This document shows, in pieces, positions 46,994-58,318 of a stretch of 64,000 nt of DNA. The stretch is from Gonocerus acuteangulatus (lineage: Eukaryota; Arthropoda; Insecta; Hemiptera; Coreidae). The position numbers and the translations under genes are program-made. Under the pieces are notes generated by a model. It searched no databases and was not told the origin of the DNA. It worked only from the letters and a program-made list of their open reading frames with translations. The DNA is taken from contig OX328127.1 of the NCBI GenBank assembly GCA_946811695.1, forward strand, positions 52,049,274 to 52,113,273, given 5' to 3'. Each line of letters opens with the position of its first letter. Position 1 is the first letter of the stretch.

Positions 46994-47997
46994 ATATAAT
47001 GTTCTGTTGCAGTTATCCGTCCGTAATAGGCTATATCCACAGTGCATTTCTTTGTTTTCACTTTCTGTCGATGAATAGTTTAATGGTTTGACAAGCTGCC
47101 TGGAAATGTCCTCCCTGACAGAAAGCTTGGTCGTAAATTTCTCTTCGGTCGTTTAGTTCATTGATAGATTAATGTCAGCTATTAGTGCAATACTGCCGAC
47201 TTGTCAAGGTTCGGATCAGTTATGGCGAAAGCGGTATTTCTCGGGGTTATTATGAGATGAAACTAATTCCACCGATGGTAAAATTGCTGGGATAGTGGCC
47301 CGGATATCTTATATTCCGGTAGCATTCGCAGCCAATTACCGAAGCTGCTCGGACGAGCCGACCTCATAAAAAGTGAGATAGCTCGGTAAATCAAAGGTGA
47401 CGACTGAATCCCTTCATCCCATTTCTGAAATAATGGCTCTGCTCTCGGCGAGGGATGGCTGGCGCCGCGAGACGTCTCCGGCTATTTTACGTGATCGCGT
47501 CTCCTCCCATTGTCCGGGCTTTTTTAGCCGCATTGTCTCCCCCTCCCCCCTCCGACTTTCCGAACCAACCCGCCCGGTATCGTAATTACAAGGGGGTGCC
47601 GCCATTTTGTCAGCACGCTCCGACGGAGAATTTTCATTGTGAGGGGGCGATTCGAAGGGAAAAAAAATCACCGAAGGAGTCGGATTGCGCGCATCTCGCC
47701 AAATATAGCCCCAGACGGCCAGATATGGTACCGCCTCTGGAGGCAACTCGTTTAATTGAGTCTGGGCAGGGCTGTGTAGTGTCCACTCTGTGTAAGGAGT
47801 AGTACTTACACACAGCACTTTACTCAAGCGTTGTTCTCTCCCTAGCCTATTCTACTTTAAGCTGTACTACATCCATAATTGTATAGAGAAGGCTCTAGTA
47901 AATCTCTTCTTGGGGGAGTTACATATTTAACACACATATCTTAGCAAATACAAACCTTCAAAAAGATCCATCAGTCAAAAGTAAATAACTGTGAAGT
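46994..47997. other. non-genic; GC-rich CpG-containing block 47400-47760
   Basis: 47400-47760 is much richer in G+C and CpG than its surroundings and has overlapping ORFs on both strands (plus 115, minus 137 codons) with no recognisable domain. It could be a promoter/5' exon region or a conserved element. Evidence is compositional only. Confidence 0.35.
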
Positions 47998-48130
47998 CAT
48001 TTCCCCCCCCCCTTCCGGTGGACCGATTTTGATGGTTAACGAACTCGTTCAATTGTTTGCTAATTGAATGCTATATACCAAGTTTCGTGACGAAAAAACA
48101 AAAACTCTTGCCGCTATCGTGTTAACAGAC

Positions 48131-48224
<94 letters not shown>

Positions 48225-48513
48225 CTTTATTATAAACAAATAAAATGGGCTGCCCATTTACATTGGGTTGCTAGATACACAGCGTGCTTATCACCCATTC
48301 GGAAATAGGGTTAATTTATAGGCTGAAGATGTTAGGAGTTCAAAACGAGAAAAAGCAAATAAAGAATATAGATATATATAAATTTTAAAGGGGGTCATTT
48401 TCGGTGTCTACTAGGTAGGATCGATCAAAATTTGAAGACATTTTTCAAAAATTCCGTCATGAGTACAACCTCAATAGCTACTTTCCTTCGGAGGAAAGTG
48501 CTATAAGGAAGGT
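47998..48513 (-). repeat. repeat family A, truncated copy 3
   Basis: Contains the poly(C), GGTGGACCGATTTTGATGG and CGTTCAATTGTTTGC flank and the TA tract extended by (GA)n (48132-48222). A ~140-bp unique insert (48223-48360) follows, then the block GGGGGTCATTTTCGGTGTC to AGGAAAGTGCTA. The ~143-bp tandem units and the hairpin end are missing. Confidence 0.7.
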
Positions 48514-48662
48514 AAGATAACCCGTCCGAAATATCGTTGACACATAAAATGTGGAGTTGAAAACTTAATATAAAATAAATTTAACCTGTTTTTATTTTAA
48601 ATTTGTCCAGCCCTATATTTTTTATAATTTATCATTAAATGACCCTTTGCTCAAATATATAT

Positions 48663-48880
48663 AATTAGCGAATAAGGCGGAAGGTCAATAAAACTACGCC
48701 ACACACTTTCACAGTTTTTATTTCTCTTCCCTACATGTTTCGCGCCATTTTGGCGCCTCATCAGGGGAATATACTTAAAACATAAATTCAGCCTCAGGAG
48801 GGGAACCTTCCACTAGCAGGGCCTCGTCTAGACGAGCCTTATTCGCTGTCCTAGAAGACCTTCCCCCTTAGTCGCTAATT
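48663..48880. mobile_element. 218-bp element with 24-bp TIRs
   Basis: AATTAGCGAATAAGGCGG... at 48663-48686 matches the inverse of 48857-48880 at 22 of 24 positions. A second inner copy of the motif (GCCTTATTCGCT) lies at 48837-48848. The interior holds a hammerhead-like fold on the minus strand. No ORF. TSD not resolved. Confidence 0.6.
48727..48769 (-). ncRNA. hammerhead-ribozyme-like motif (candidate)
   Basis: Minus strand: TTCCC (stem I), CTGATGA (48764-48758, the C3-A9 core), a G, then GCGCC-AAAAT-GGCGC (stem II). GAAAC (48741-48737), a very short stem III, GTA as cleavage triplet (48734-48732) and GGGAA (stem I partner, 48731-48727) complete the order of a type I hammerhead. One extra unpaired G sits at the base of stem II, where a canonical ribozyme has a G-C pair, so activity is doubtful. 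Minimal stem III is known from hammerheads in Penelope-like elements and retrozymes. Confidence 0.5.
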
Positions 48881-48982
48881 CTATATTTTTTATTGGAATT
48901 TTAACATGAACTTATATATAGCACTGATGTTTGTGGTTACCGTCTTTTTTTCTTCTTCTTAATTATACATATTTTTTTTTTT

Positions 48983-49197
48983 GGAGGCCCGGTAACCGTG
49001 AGTGCTAAGGCGTGTGCCCTCCGTGCCTAAGGTTGTAGGTTCGATTCCCACTTGAGGTGATGGCTGTTCTCAAGAAAAAAGAAAAGGTATCAGCTCTATC
49101 CTCTATCAGCTAGAAAAGGGTGGTGACCTATAGATAATGCGTCCTAAAATTCTTTGTCAATAATACGTAAATGGACATAACAATTTAAATAAATAAA
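48983..49197 (+). mobile_element. SINE family 2, full length
   Basis: Head GGAGGCCCGGTAACCGTGAG (A-box region TGAGTGCTAAGGCG), B-box GGTTCGATTCCCAC, AAAAAAGAAAAGG middle, body module AGAAAAGGGTGGTGACCTAT, and end ATGGACATAACAATTTAAAT plus (AAAT)n. The preceding T-run makes the TSD uncertain. Confidence 0.8.
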
Positions 49198-49205
49198 TAC
49201 ATTTT

Positions 49206-49490
49206 ATCTGTGTCGGGTTATTTAGAGATTGTGATACAGGGAATGTCTTTACTTTTCTCCAAAGAAAAACCACCATCCTTAGTGTGGATTGAAATTTACG
49301 ATTTATCGATCATGATTTTATTTGTGAATTTATCATAGATGAAGTATCCTAGATTTTTCTCTAATGAGGATAGGAATGTTACCTTAGCTTATTCGAAAGA
49401 AAAGCCCCAACTACTAATAGGTAGCCATACCACAAGCTTAGGCACCTGTTCGCGCCTTAGCACTTACGCAACTAGGTCTCGCTTTAAATA
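49206..49490 (-). mobile_element. decayed SINE family 2 fragments
   Basis: Two degraded pieces: 49245-49310 (AAAGAAAAACCACCATCC) and 49380-49490 (GAAAGAAAAGCCCCAACTAC, then head CGCGCCTTAGCACTTACG). They lie between two better copies. Confidence 0.5.
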
Positions 49491-49515
49491 AAGTATAAAA
49501 TTTAAAATTCTAAGG

Positions 49516-49712
49516 TTGCCATGAGGGTTAAGGTGTGAGCTCTTAACAATCCGTGCCAAAGGTCTTGGGTTCGATTCCCACTAGGGGCGGTGGCTTTTCT
49601 TTCGAAAAAAGAAAAGGCATCACCCCTATTCTGGCTAGAAAAGGGTGGTAACCTATAGATAACCCGTCCTAAAATTCGTAGTTAATAATAAATGGACGTT
49701 AAAATTTAAATG
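49516..49712 (+). mobile_element. SINE family 2 with 10-bp TSD
   Basis: Diverged head, intact B-box GGTTCGATTCCCAC, body TAGAAAAGGGTGGTAACC and end TGGACGTTAAAATTTAAATG. Flanked by aattctaagg at 49506-49515 and 49713-49722. It sits 127 bp upstream of the ORF at 49840. Confidence 0.82.
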
Positions 49713-49814
49713 AATTCTAAGGCAACAAATAGGTTAGAAACATATGGTTCTTATTATATTCTTACATATGAGTATTTAGGCTAAATTAATTTGATAGACC
49801 TTTAACACACCTTG

Positions 49815-49823
49815 TATTTAAAT
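49815..49823 (+). promoter_or_regulatory. possible TATA-like box
   Basis: TATTTAAAT, 17-25 bases upstream of the ATG at 49840. This is close for a TATA element unless the 5' leader is extremely short, so it may be coincidental in AT-rich DNA. Confidence 0.25.
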
Positions 49824-49839
49824 AGTGCTAAAATTCAGA

Positions 49840-50355
49840 ATGTCACGAAATGTAAGTTTTGGTGAAAAGTTGGTTGACAGACTCGGCTCCAGCATTCCGG
49901 AAGACAAGAGGGAAGCCCTGAAGAAGAAGGCCGACGAAATGATTCTGGACGAGAACGCCAGCCTCGATGCGTTGAAAGTAGAAATCCGACGTCTGACCAG
50001 TTCTCAGGTAGACAAAGACGTCGAAGAAGCCTTTCAGGAGCACAGCGGCGAGGTGAAGCTCCTGACGCAGAAGGCGAATCTCGTCAGAGTCTTGCATCAG
50101 ATCACGGAGAAAATAATGACGGAAAATTTCCCGGACGACGAGAAGAGTAAAATAGTCCATCTGGCGGCCTGCAGTCTGACCAAGCTTGAAATGTGCATGG
50201 GGATACCGTGTAGAGAAGTTGTGTCTGAGGTAAATGCACTTGCCCATCACATTGTAGTTTTAACTTCGGCAGGAACAGCGGAGTTCAACGCTCTTGTCGT
50301 GGAGTTCGCAGACGTCGCTATTGAACTAGCTGGCATATCTACATCTGGTGTTTAA
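49840..50355 (+). CDS. orphan single-exon gene, 171 residues, unknown function
   Basis: From ATG at 49840 (MSRNVSFGEKLV...) to TAA at 50353-50355. A GTG 15 bases upstream is in frame, but ATG is the credible start. The ORF stands out from the AT-rich window by a strong bias to G/C at third codon positions (runs such as CTG GAC GAG AAC GCC AGC CTC), good evidence of selection as coding DNA. The product is Lys/Glu/Asp-rich and probably mostly helical in the first 110 residues (SIPEDKREALKKKADEM). It turns more hydrophobic at the end (VNALAHHIVVLTSAG), without a clear signal peptide or membrane helix. No domain recognised. AATAAA follows at 50401. It could be a host single-exon gene, an exon, or an acquired gene; flanking SINEs and a palindrome say nothing about function. 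Confidence 0.65.
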   Translation: MSRNVSFGEKLVDRLGSSIPEDKREALKKKADEMILDENASLDALKVEIRRLTSSQVDKDVEEAFQEHSGEVKLLTQKANLVRVLHQITEKIMTENFPDDEKSKIVHLAACSLTKLEMCMGIPCREVVSEVNALAHHIVVLTSAGTAEFNALVVEFADVAIELAGISTSGV

Positions 50356-50400
50356 CATTAATTTATAATGCAGTTAAAGATTGAACCTTTATTCACAAGG

Positions 50401-50406
50401 AATAAA
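50401..50406 (+). promoter_or_regulatory. polyadenylation signal AATAAA
   Basis: Lies 46 bases after the stop of the orphan ORF, a plausible distance for its 3' end. Confidence 0.5.
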
Positions 50407-50494
50407 TAACACATGTTTTTAAATACAATTTAATGATTTTAGTTTGTTCAATATTTTCTTCTCACAATGTAGTCATTATATACCTAATATTTCA

Positions 50495-50754
50495 ATAAGT
50501 ACAGATGGAATGGTTGGGATTCGGCTAAATAAACCTCAATATGATTTTGTTTTAAAAAAATCTATATTTCGGACGTTTCGGCTACTCATTGGTAGCCTTC
50601 GTCAGCTAAAATGACAAAAAAAAAAAAAAAAAAAAAAAAAAAAGGAACGAAGGCTACCAATGAGTAGCCGAAACGTCCGAAATATAGATTTTTTTAAAAC
50701 AAAATCATATTGAGGTTTATTTAGCCGAATCCCAACCATTCCATCTGTACTTAT
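50495..50754. repeat. 260-bp palindrome made of repeat family C
   Basis: Arms of 108 bp (50495-50602 and 50647-50754), apparently perfect by eye, separated by a 44-base loop that is mostly A's. The right arm continues into the family C end (ATCACCTCGACGGCTAACTA, like 62528-62549), so the left arm is an inverted duplicate. On minus, the left arm plus loop edge reads CTGACGA, GGCTACCAATGAGTAGCC and GAAACGTC, a hammerhead-like order. Confidence 0.88.
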
Positions 50755-53359
50755 CACCTCGACGGCTAACTATCTAATCATCATGATAATATTTCATTTA
50801 TCATTTATATTTATATTACAACGGATAGGTGTATTTGAAAATAATGAGAACATGTTTTGCCAACATATTCAATTACTCACGTCAACATTTGAAAAAAACA
50901 AAAACAAAAAAAAAAAAACACTTTTATATTTTATATTCACTTGAAACATTATGAAGCGAGTCTAAGGATGGTACTTGTTGCCTTATTGAGATTAGGTTTA
51001 AGGCATATTTTAACCATTTTAAGGACATACGTTCTATCCCTATTATAAAAATGCCTGATTATTAGATATCTGTGGCATGTCCAATAATACCATTGGTCAT
51101 ACGCATTCTTTGATGAAATATGACGCTTTTCTAATGTCAGGACAGCCTTAAAATGCCAAGAGTTATAAACTACCAATCAGCTTTCTATGCCATTTCAGTT
51201 TCTTTGAACATTATAAATTACTCAGAAGAGAAAGAGTTAACTCGGTAATTTTGTGCTATTAATGCAACTGAGATTTTTGTGAAAAATCACATACTGCTTC
51301 ATTTTAACCGAAATAAGAATAACGATTTCGAAGATCACTTAAACTGTATTTTTTTTTTTTTTTTTAATTAGGGAAGAATAGAAAATTACCTTAATTCCCT
51401 GAAAATCGTATTTAAACCTCTTTCATTGCTTTATTTTTTATGTTTGAGCGTTGCCTCCTTAACCTCCGATAAGACTAATAATATTGCAAAATAGTCAAGT
51501 GATTATTTTTCGCGGGAATGTTCCGCGATATATACTATATTACTATAAATAAATAGTACTACATTTTTTCATAATTTAGGTACAGGAAATACGTTTTGAG
51601 TTGAAGAAAAGGTGTTCGGTTATCATTTATTTTGGTGTATTTCAAAGAAGGTTTATAGATATAAATAAGGTTTATCTAAAATTAGCAGGTTGTTCATATT
51701 CTGTTGAATGCATTTGTATAAAACGGCTTGTACTTTTGTTTCATTGATGTTGGTTGTTCTTTGTAGGAATGTTTTGTAACTAGAGTAGCTACAGATTAAG
51801 TCGGAGATAGAGAAGAATTCTCTCGGCAGCAAATACTCAATTACGTACGCGTTTCTATCAGGTTGCGCGTATGATAACCTTTTTGATTAGCGCATTAGCA
51901 GGTTGATATATTTCCCTAGGATTGCGGCAAACCTTAAATGCCAAGCGGTTTCCACCGGATGACCACCCCGATATCCTCTCTCAGATCCTTACACCGCTCT
52001 GCGAAAGCATGCCTGGAAATAAGAAGTACACATAAAGATGGGAGAAGGTCATTAAATCATGGTTCTGCCGTGGCGCACCGTGTCCACGCTAGGGGCGCCG
52101 GTAAATCTTATCCTCCGGGTACGTTATCTTGCTTCAGATTATATATCGGTCACGAGTCTTCCCCCTGGGATCTTGTCCTACCACTCGCTCGGGGTGGTGT
52201 GCTCGTATGGGTGCGTGTCCTTCACTTTGTCCTGGCAAAAAGTATACAAGGGGTCCGAACAATGCACGGTATTGTACCTAGTCAACAGCCGGACAAACTT
52301 ATTGGATTGGTTTTTAGCTGGTTTATCGAAACAAGCTTGTTTATAACCAAATTTATGAATAAATTCCGAATGTTTAAAAAGTAAAACTGCTTTTTTACAT
52401 GGGTACAATTAGGCTGCCTCTAATCGGGAGGTAGTATCTGACATGGCAGTTGATTTAATGGCTTTTATTATAAAAACAGCATTTCCATTTTGAAATATTT
52501 GTATTCTTTGCCCGTTTATTAAATCTATATTCACCGAAACTAGTAAAATAGTTGTAACTAAAATGATAAAAATTAAACTCGCGAAGATATATTTATTTGA
52601 AGACTTGGCGTATCTTCAATTGGGTGATACAAAAAAATTTTAAATTGCCAGAAACATTTTAGAATTTGCTGTTGTAAGGTAGCTAGAAGATTATAAGCAT
52701 TGGAAGGTTATAAACATTGGATGGTTGTAAACATCTTTCCACGTAATTTAATAAAGAAGGGAAACAAAAACCATAAATGTGAATTGTCAAATTTGTTCTA
52801 AATTTTATTAGCTTTCATTTTTAAAAAAATGCATTGGAGTAGGCTAAGATTTAGTGGCTGTAGCCTTTTTTGTAGCACGCAAAATATAATGTTTGGGGTG
52901 AGCGAAGAGAAAAATTGTGATGTCTGGGCTAAGCGATGAGCGACAGGCTGGAACCTGCAAGTGTCGTCACATTATCGCTCATGTGTATTGTAGCCAGTCC
53001 TCCCTCATTCCTACTGCACTCCAGCTTAACATTAATGTGAGCGACGTTGCTCCAAAGCTTTTCGCTTATCGCTCTTCGTTCGTATCGTACCCGAGGAATA
53101 ATGCGGTGAAAATTAAATTTTCCCCATAGGGTGAGGGACTTATAACTTCTACCCGATCATTCAATCCGGAAGTTAGGACGAGAAATTGCGTTTAATAATC
53201 CATAGGTCTGGGAAAATACGGTCTTTCAAATTGATACGCATTTATTTGTCTCTTCGTGCTTATGGTAAAATTTACCAAACATAAAGCAAAATCGCATTCA
53301 AGACAGTATCTTTAACTGTTTTGTACAAAACTAGAAAAAACTTGAATGCTCAAAAAGAG
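50755..53359. other. non-genic stretch, GC-richer at 51950-52300
   Basis: ORFs 51938-52384 and 52059-52346 overlap in different frames and show no domain. The block is less AT-rich than its flanks, but nothing further can be said. T-runs near 51351. Confidence 0.35.
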
Positions 53360-53365
53360 ACTTCC

Positions 53366-53438
53366 TTTTTTTTTTTTTTTTTTTTTCTTTTTTTTTTAAA
53401 TTATAGGTGCTCCGACTGCCAAGGTCATTAGCACTATA
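53366..53438 (-). mobile_element. SINE tail-only insertion
   Basis: On minus: AGTGCTAATGACCTTGGCAG, then CGGAGCACCTATAATTT and a long A-run. Short duplication acttcc at 53360-53365 and 53439-53444. Confidence 0.65.
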
Positions 53439-53444
53439 ACTTCC

Positions 53445-55150
53445 ACATTTTTTTCATTCTGTACCACATTCATGCGAACATGAAAAAGAGAAAGCATAAA
53501 AAGAAATACTGCCAGGCTGTTCTTATTCTACAAGGATATTGTAGATCTTCCACAACTCCTGTGAGCTGTCAATAATTTTTTTTTTTTTAACAACTAATTA
53601 TGTTGATTAAATAATAAATCCGCTCAACAATTCTTCGCTTAGAAGTGTATTTGTATAGGGAAACGTTGGTTGCATTACAAAGCCTATTAAACATCTCGTA
53701 GATATCATGTAGAAGAAGAGGACAGGAATAAAACTGCTGCAATAAATCGATTTAGCTACCGGTTTAAAATCTCTGTCCCTGTATTAGCACATTAATACCA
53801 AGCCCAGAAGAAGGTAGTTTGCAATTGAATGGACGATTCTCCTCCTTGCTGCATCAGAACATGAATACCCCAACCCAGGATACCGGGACAAAGGTTGAAG
53901 GAGACTCTACCCACTTATTGTCGTGGCTAATCTTCAATGCCCTACCCGAGAGCGAAGCTACGTTTTCCATAAACACGCTTCTATATCCTCTGGGGCCAAT
54001 TTGCCCTTGGATCTCATTGTGCTCTACCTTGAAGGAGAGCCACCTGCCTGCCTTACCTGGATTAACCTAGCCCGCACAAATATGTTGACGTTTCAGCGTG
54101 GACAATTGGATCAGGTCTGCACTGAAAGGATTGCCGGTCGAGGGGCATTTCCAAAGCTTCCAGCCCTGCCCCCGTCAACCGCAAATAGGATTATGCGAAT
54201 GCTCAAACACCTCTGAGTATGTAGAATGTCTTAAGGGGACATCCCCTGCTCTTGTCTAACACAGCCTGAATCCTGGGGTTGCCGACATTTTCATGCCTCT
54301 TTTTTTTTATGTCTGAATTAAGCGAAATTTCTAAAGCAATATCTTTCTCAATTCCCATAAATTTACAGATACTTACTAATATCCTCAATATTCATATTAC
54401 AAGCTCACTATACAGTTGACCTCAGATCTTTATTCAGTCTTATTGTTAAATCCAGAACCCTTGGCGTATTAAGTTGAAGGAATAGGGCTTTAAGTTGTCC
54501 CCAGCAAGGCGATTAGCGTTTAACGCACTTCTGATGTATATGCTTAAAATAACCTACATGAACACCAAATACACATGAATAGTTTAGCTCTTTTATATTT
54601 GTAATATTTTCAGCGACTAATGTTGTGAACTCTTAAATAAATTTCTTATAAGAAGGTAATTCAGTTATTGATACTGTCATGTGACAGTTCCGGTCACCTA
54701 CGGATAATGTCCTGTTTTCCTTTCACTATCAAATAATCGCTTCGGGGACACTAAATTATTCTCTGGGTAACTTTCGGTTGGTCCTAGGTGACTCCCGAGT
54801 ACTTCTGGTTCACTTCCGGGCTATGGGGGGGGGGGGGGTCCCAGCCCCTCTCGAAATTATTCCCTGTATCTCTTTTTTAGTGGATTTTCAAGCTGAAGAA
54901 GGCGGCCAAAGAGCATACTGAAACCTCCATTTATAGATTTATCTGAAAATCAGGTTATTTTTTAGCTGGAACCCAACTATTCCTTTGATTTCGTATTTTT
55001 ATTTATATTAAAAATATCATCTAGGTGCACGGTAGTTCCGGCCTACGCACGCTGTGCGTGTATTACATGAGGAATTACCCTCTCAGAACTTTTTTTTTTT
55101 TACAAAATCACAGTCCATTTTATGTACATACATTCTTCATATGTCCTGAT
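53445..55150. other. non-genic stretch with one family C fragment
   Basis: 54893-54990 carries AGCTGAAGAAGGCGGCCAAA and AACCCAACTATTCCTTTG (family C). ORFs 53819-54216 overlap in two frames with no recognisable domain. A G-run lies at 54825-54838. Confidence 0.45.
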
Positions 55151-55152
55151 CT

Positions 55153-56336
<1,184 letters not shown>

Positions 56337-56339
56337 TTT

Positions 56340-57299
56340 TTATAATATCTAAATATTTTAACTAGTTAATGATAAGGTCCTAGTCAATTTTAAAAAATTA
56401 AAATTTGGTGTAATTACAGATTTAAAGAAATGTTGTTTGAATACGATTCTATACTATAACAGGTCTTTTAAACTTTACCTATTTTTCTTTTTCAAATTTC
56501 TAGGTAGAAATTTGAAGTTCTTGCAGATTTTTTATACCCTTCAGCCTATAGTAATGTGTTGCTTTGCTTGCAGAACATTAAAATTTCCTAAATAGGACAT
56601 AAATGCCTGCTCCTTTTGAGATCTCAACTCCTGTAGAAACAGCTCTTTTACTTAACAGGACAACAGTATCCCTCACACCGGGAAGCCCGATGCTCTATTT
56701 AGACTCAAGCAGATTCTGGAGCACAAACACCATTGTGAAACTTCATTGAGATGCCCACGTCTTGAACAGTGGCTGATCCCACCCCTGCAGTGTGAGTTAT
56801 GACCTACCGATGCAACGAAAAGCTGGGATCGGATGGGGGTGGCCCGCGGGCCACGGGCCATAGACTGGCAGACCACCCTAGGCCCCCAGCTGAACCATAA
56901 ATCTTGGGACCTTTGTAAAAGAGGAAGCCTTTCTCCTGAGCAGATTATGTTTTGACAGGTTAAGTAATGCTCCCGAGACCCTGAAATCCTATCACACGTT
57001 TCCTCTTTTACCCTTCTCTTCTTTTCAGTTATTTATTACTTTCTTTTATGATAGCTACTCTTTTGTATCACTACTATCATTGCATTATGACCAGATCAAT
57101 GCCTAATACAAACAAAACATAATGTATCCTGTTAACGGACGAAATACAACTTCCTGCTGGTTAAACATTCAATGTTATGATTCAGACAAATAAATAAATC
57201 ATCTTCCTTACAATATGCATTAGTAATTATATTAAGAGTTTTATGCACAAGCAAACACTTGAATTGGGGCTAGTAAATAAAATGACGAAAATATAAGAA
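56340..57299. other. non-genic stretch
   Basis: 56673-56876 is GC-richer with a 67-codon minus ORF of no known domain. No repeat was recognised. Confidence 0.4.
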
Positions 57300-57690
57300 G
57301 CTCCCTAAACTTTTCAGTCAATTAACAATTTTTTTTTCGAATACTTCCTTAACTCCAAATGAAACCAAAATCTCAACATCTTAGCTTAAATAAATTTTAA
57401 ACATGTCGAAAATATTCAATTAAATCCCACGATTTTAAGTACCCAGACCGAAAATTAAAAGTTACACAAATCTTTTTTTCCACATTCAAAAACGGTTACA
57501 GATATCACATCACAAATGGTTTCAATCGTTTTCCTTTGCCAAGGAACCTATAAAACGTGTTCCTGCAAGGATATGAACTCGAAAACTTCGCTTTTTCGCT
57601 CCAAAAACCATATTCCGGTGGACGGATTCCGCTGGTTAACGAATTGACCTTTAAATTAGACGAAATATTTTTTTACTAAATTTAATCAAC
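57300..57690 (-). repeat. dispersed repeat family B, inverted copy 3
   Basis: GTGGACGGATTCCGCTGGTTAACG and the CCAAAAACCATATTCC flank are the inverse of 27868-27905. The left part (CTTCCTTAACTCCAAATG, CCACGATTTTAAGTACCCA) matches the tandem part of copy 2. Confidence 0.6.
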
Positions 57691-57737
57691 ATCAGCCAAT
57701 TTTTGACGTAGCTACAGCGGGAAGAGACAATATTATA

Positions 57738-57862
57738 TGATATATATATATATACACTTTATACAAATTTGAGCCACCTACATTTTCGTGATCTATGGGG
57801 TCTGAAACGAGATAATTTCTAGTCGGCACTTCCGGGTTGTGTCGTAAGTTTAACCTCATGAG
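57738..57862. repeat. TA-tract element end, inverted copy of 27400-27530
   Basis: Short TA run, ACAAATTTGAGCCACCTA, TTTTCGTGATCTATGGGGTC, TTCTAGTCGGCACTTCCGG and AACCTCATGAGCG. Confidence 0.65.
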
Positions 57863-57965
57863 CGTTTGAAGAATGTTATTATACATTTTTGATAGAACTA
57901 TTAGGTAAAGAAACGTCCTTCGTATGATTATAAATAATAAATGGAGTTTTGTTATACGAAACATT

Positions 57966-58031
57966 AAATTACCCGTCCTAAAATTCCTAGTTAATAATAA
58001 ATGGACGTTAAAATTTAAATAAATAAATAAA
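57966..58031 (+). mobile_element. SINE family 2, 3'-end fragment
   Basis: ACCCGTCCTAAAATTCCTAG to TGGACGTTAAAATTTAAATAAATAAATAA: the last 65 bases of the family with its tail. Confidence 0.7.
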
Positions 58032-58129
58032 TTACCAAAATCTTGGGTCATTTTTGGTGCCTTGCGATTTGAAGTGGTTTTTTAACATCTTTTGTACAAA
58101 AGAACGTAATGTCTTTTATTTATTAATTT

Positions 58130-58318
58130 ACGCCCATTATAATTAAATCAGAACTTTAGGACGGATAATCTATAGGTCACAGGTTCTAGACAGGATAGGG
58201 CTGATGCCTTTTATTTTTTCCAAAAAAAAAAAAAAACCACCGAACTTAGTGGGCATCTAACGCCCGACCTTTGGCGCGTTAAGTATTCACGCCTTAACAC
58301 TCTCGGCCACCGGTCCTT
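58130..58318 (-). mobile_element. SINE family 2
   Basis: On minus: head CCGGTGGCCGAGAGTGTTAAGG, degenerate B-box, A-run middle, ACCTATAGATTATCCGTCCTAA body. Moderately diverged. Confidence 0.7.

Noticed and set aside
47414..47827. 137-codon minus ORF and overlapping plus ORFs
   Set aside because: Open frames on both strands follow from the high GC content; no domain or start context.
51938..52384. 148-codon ORF
   Set aside because: Overlaps an equally open ORF in another frame; no motif and no codon bias comparable to 49840-50355.
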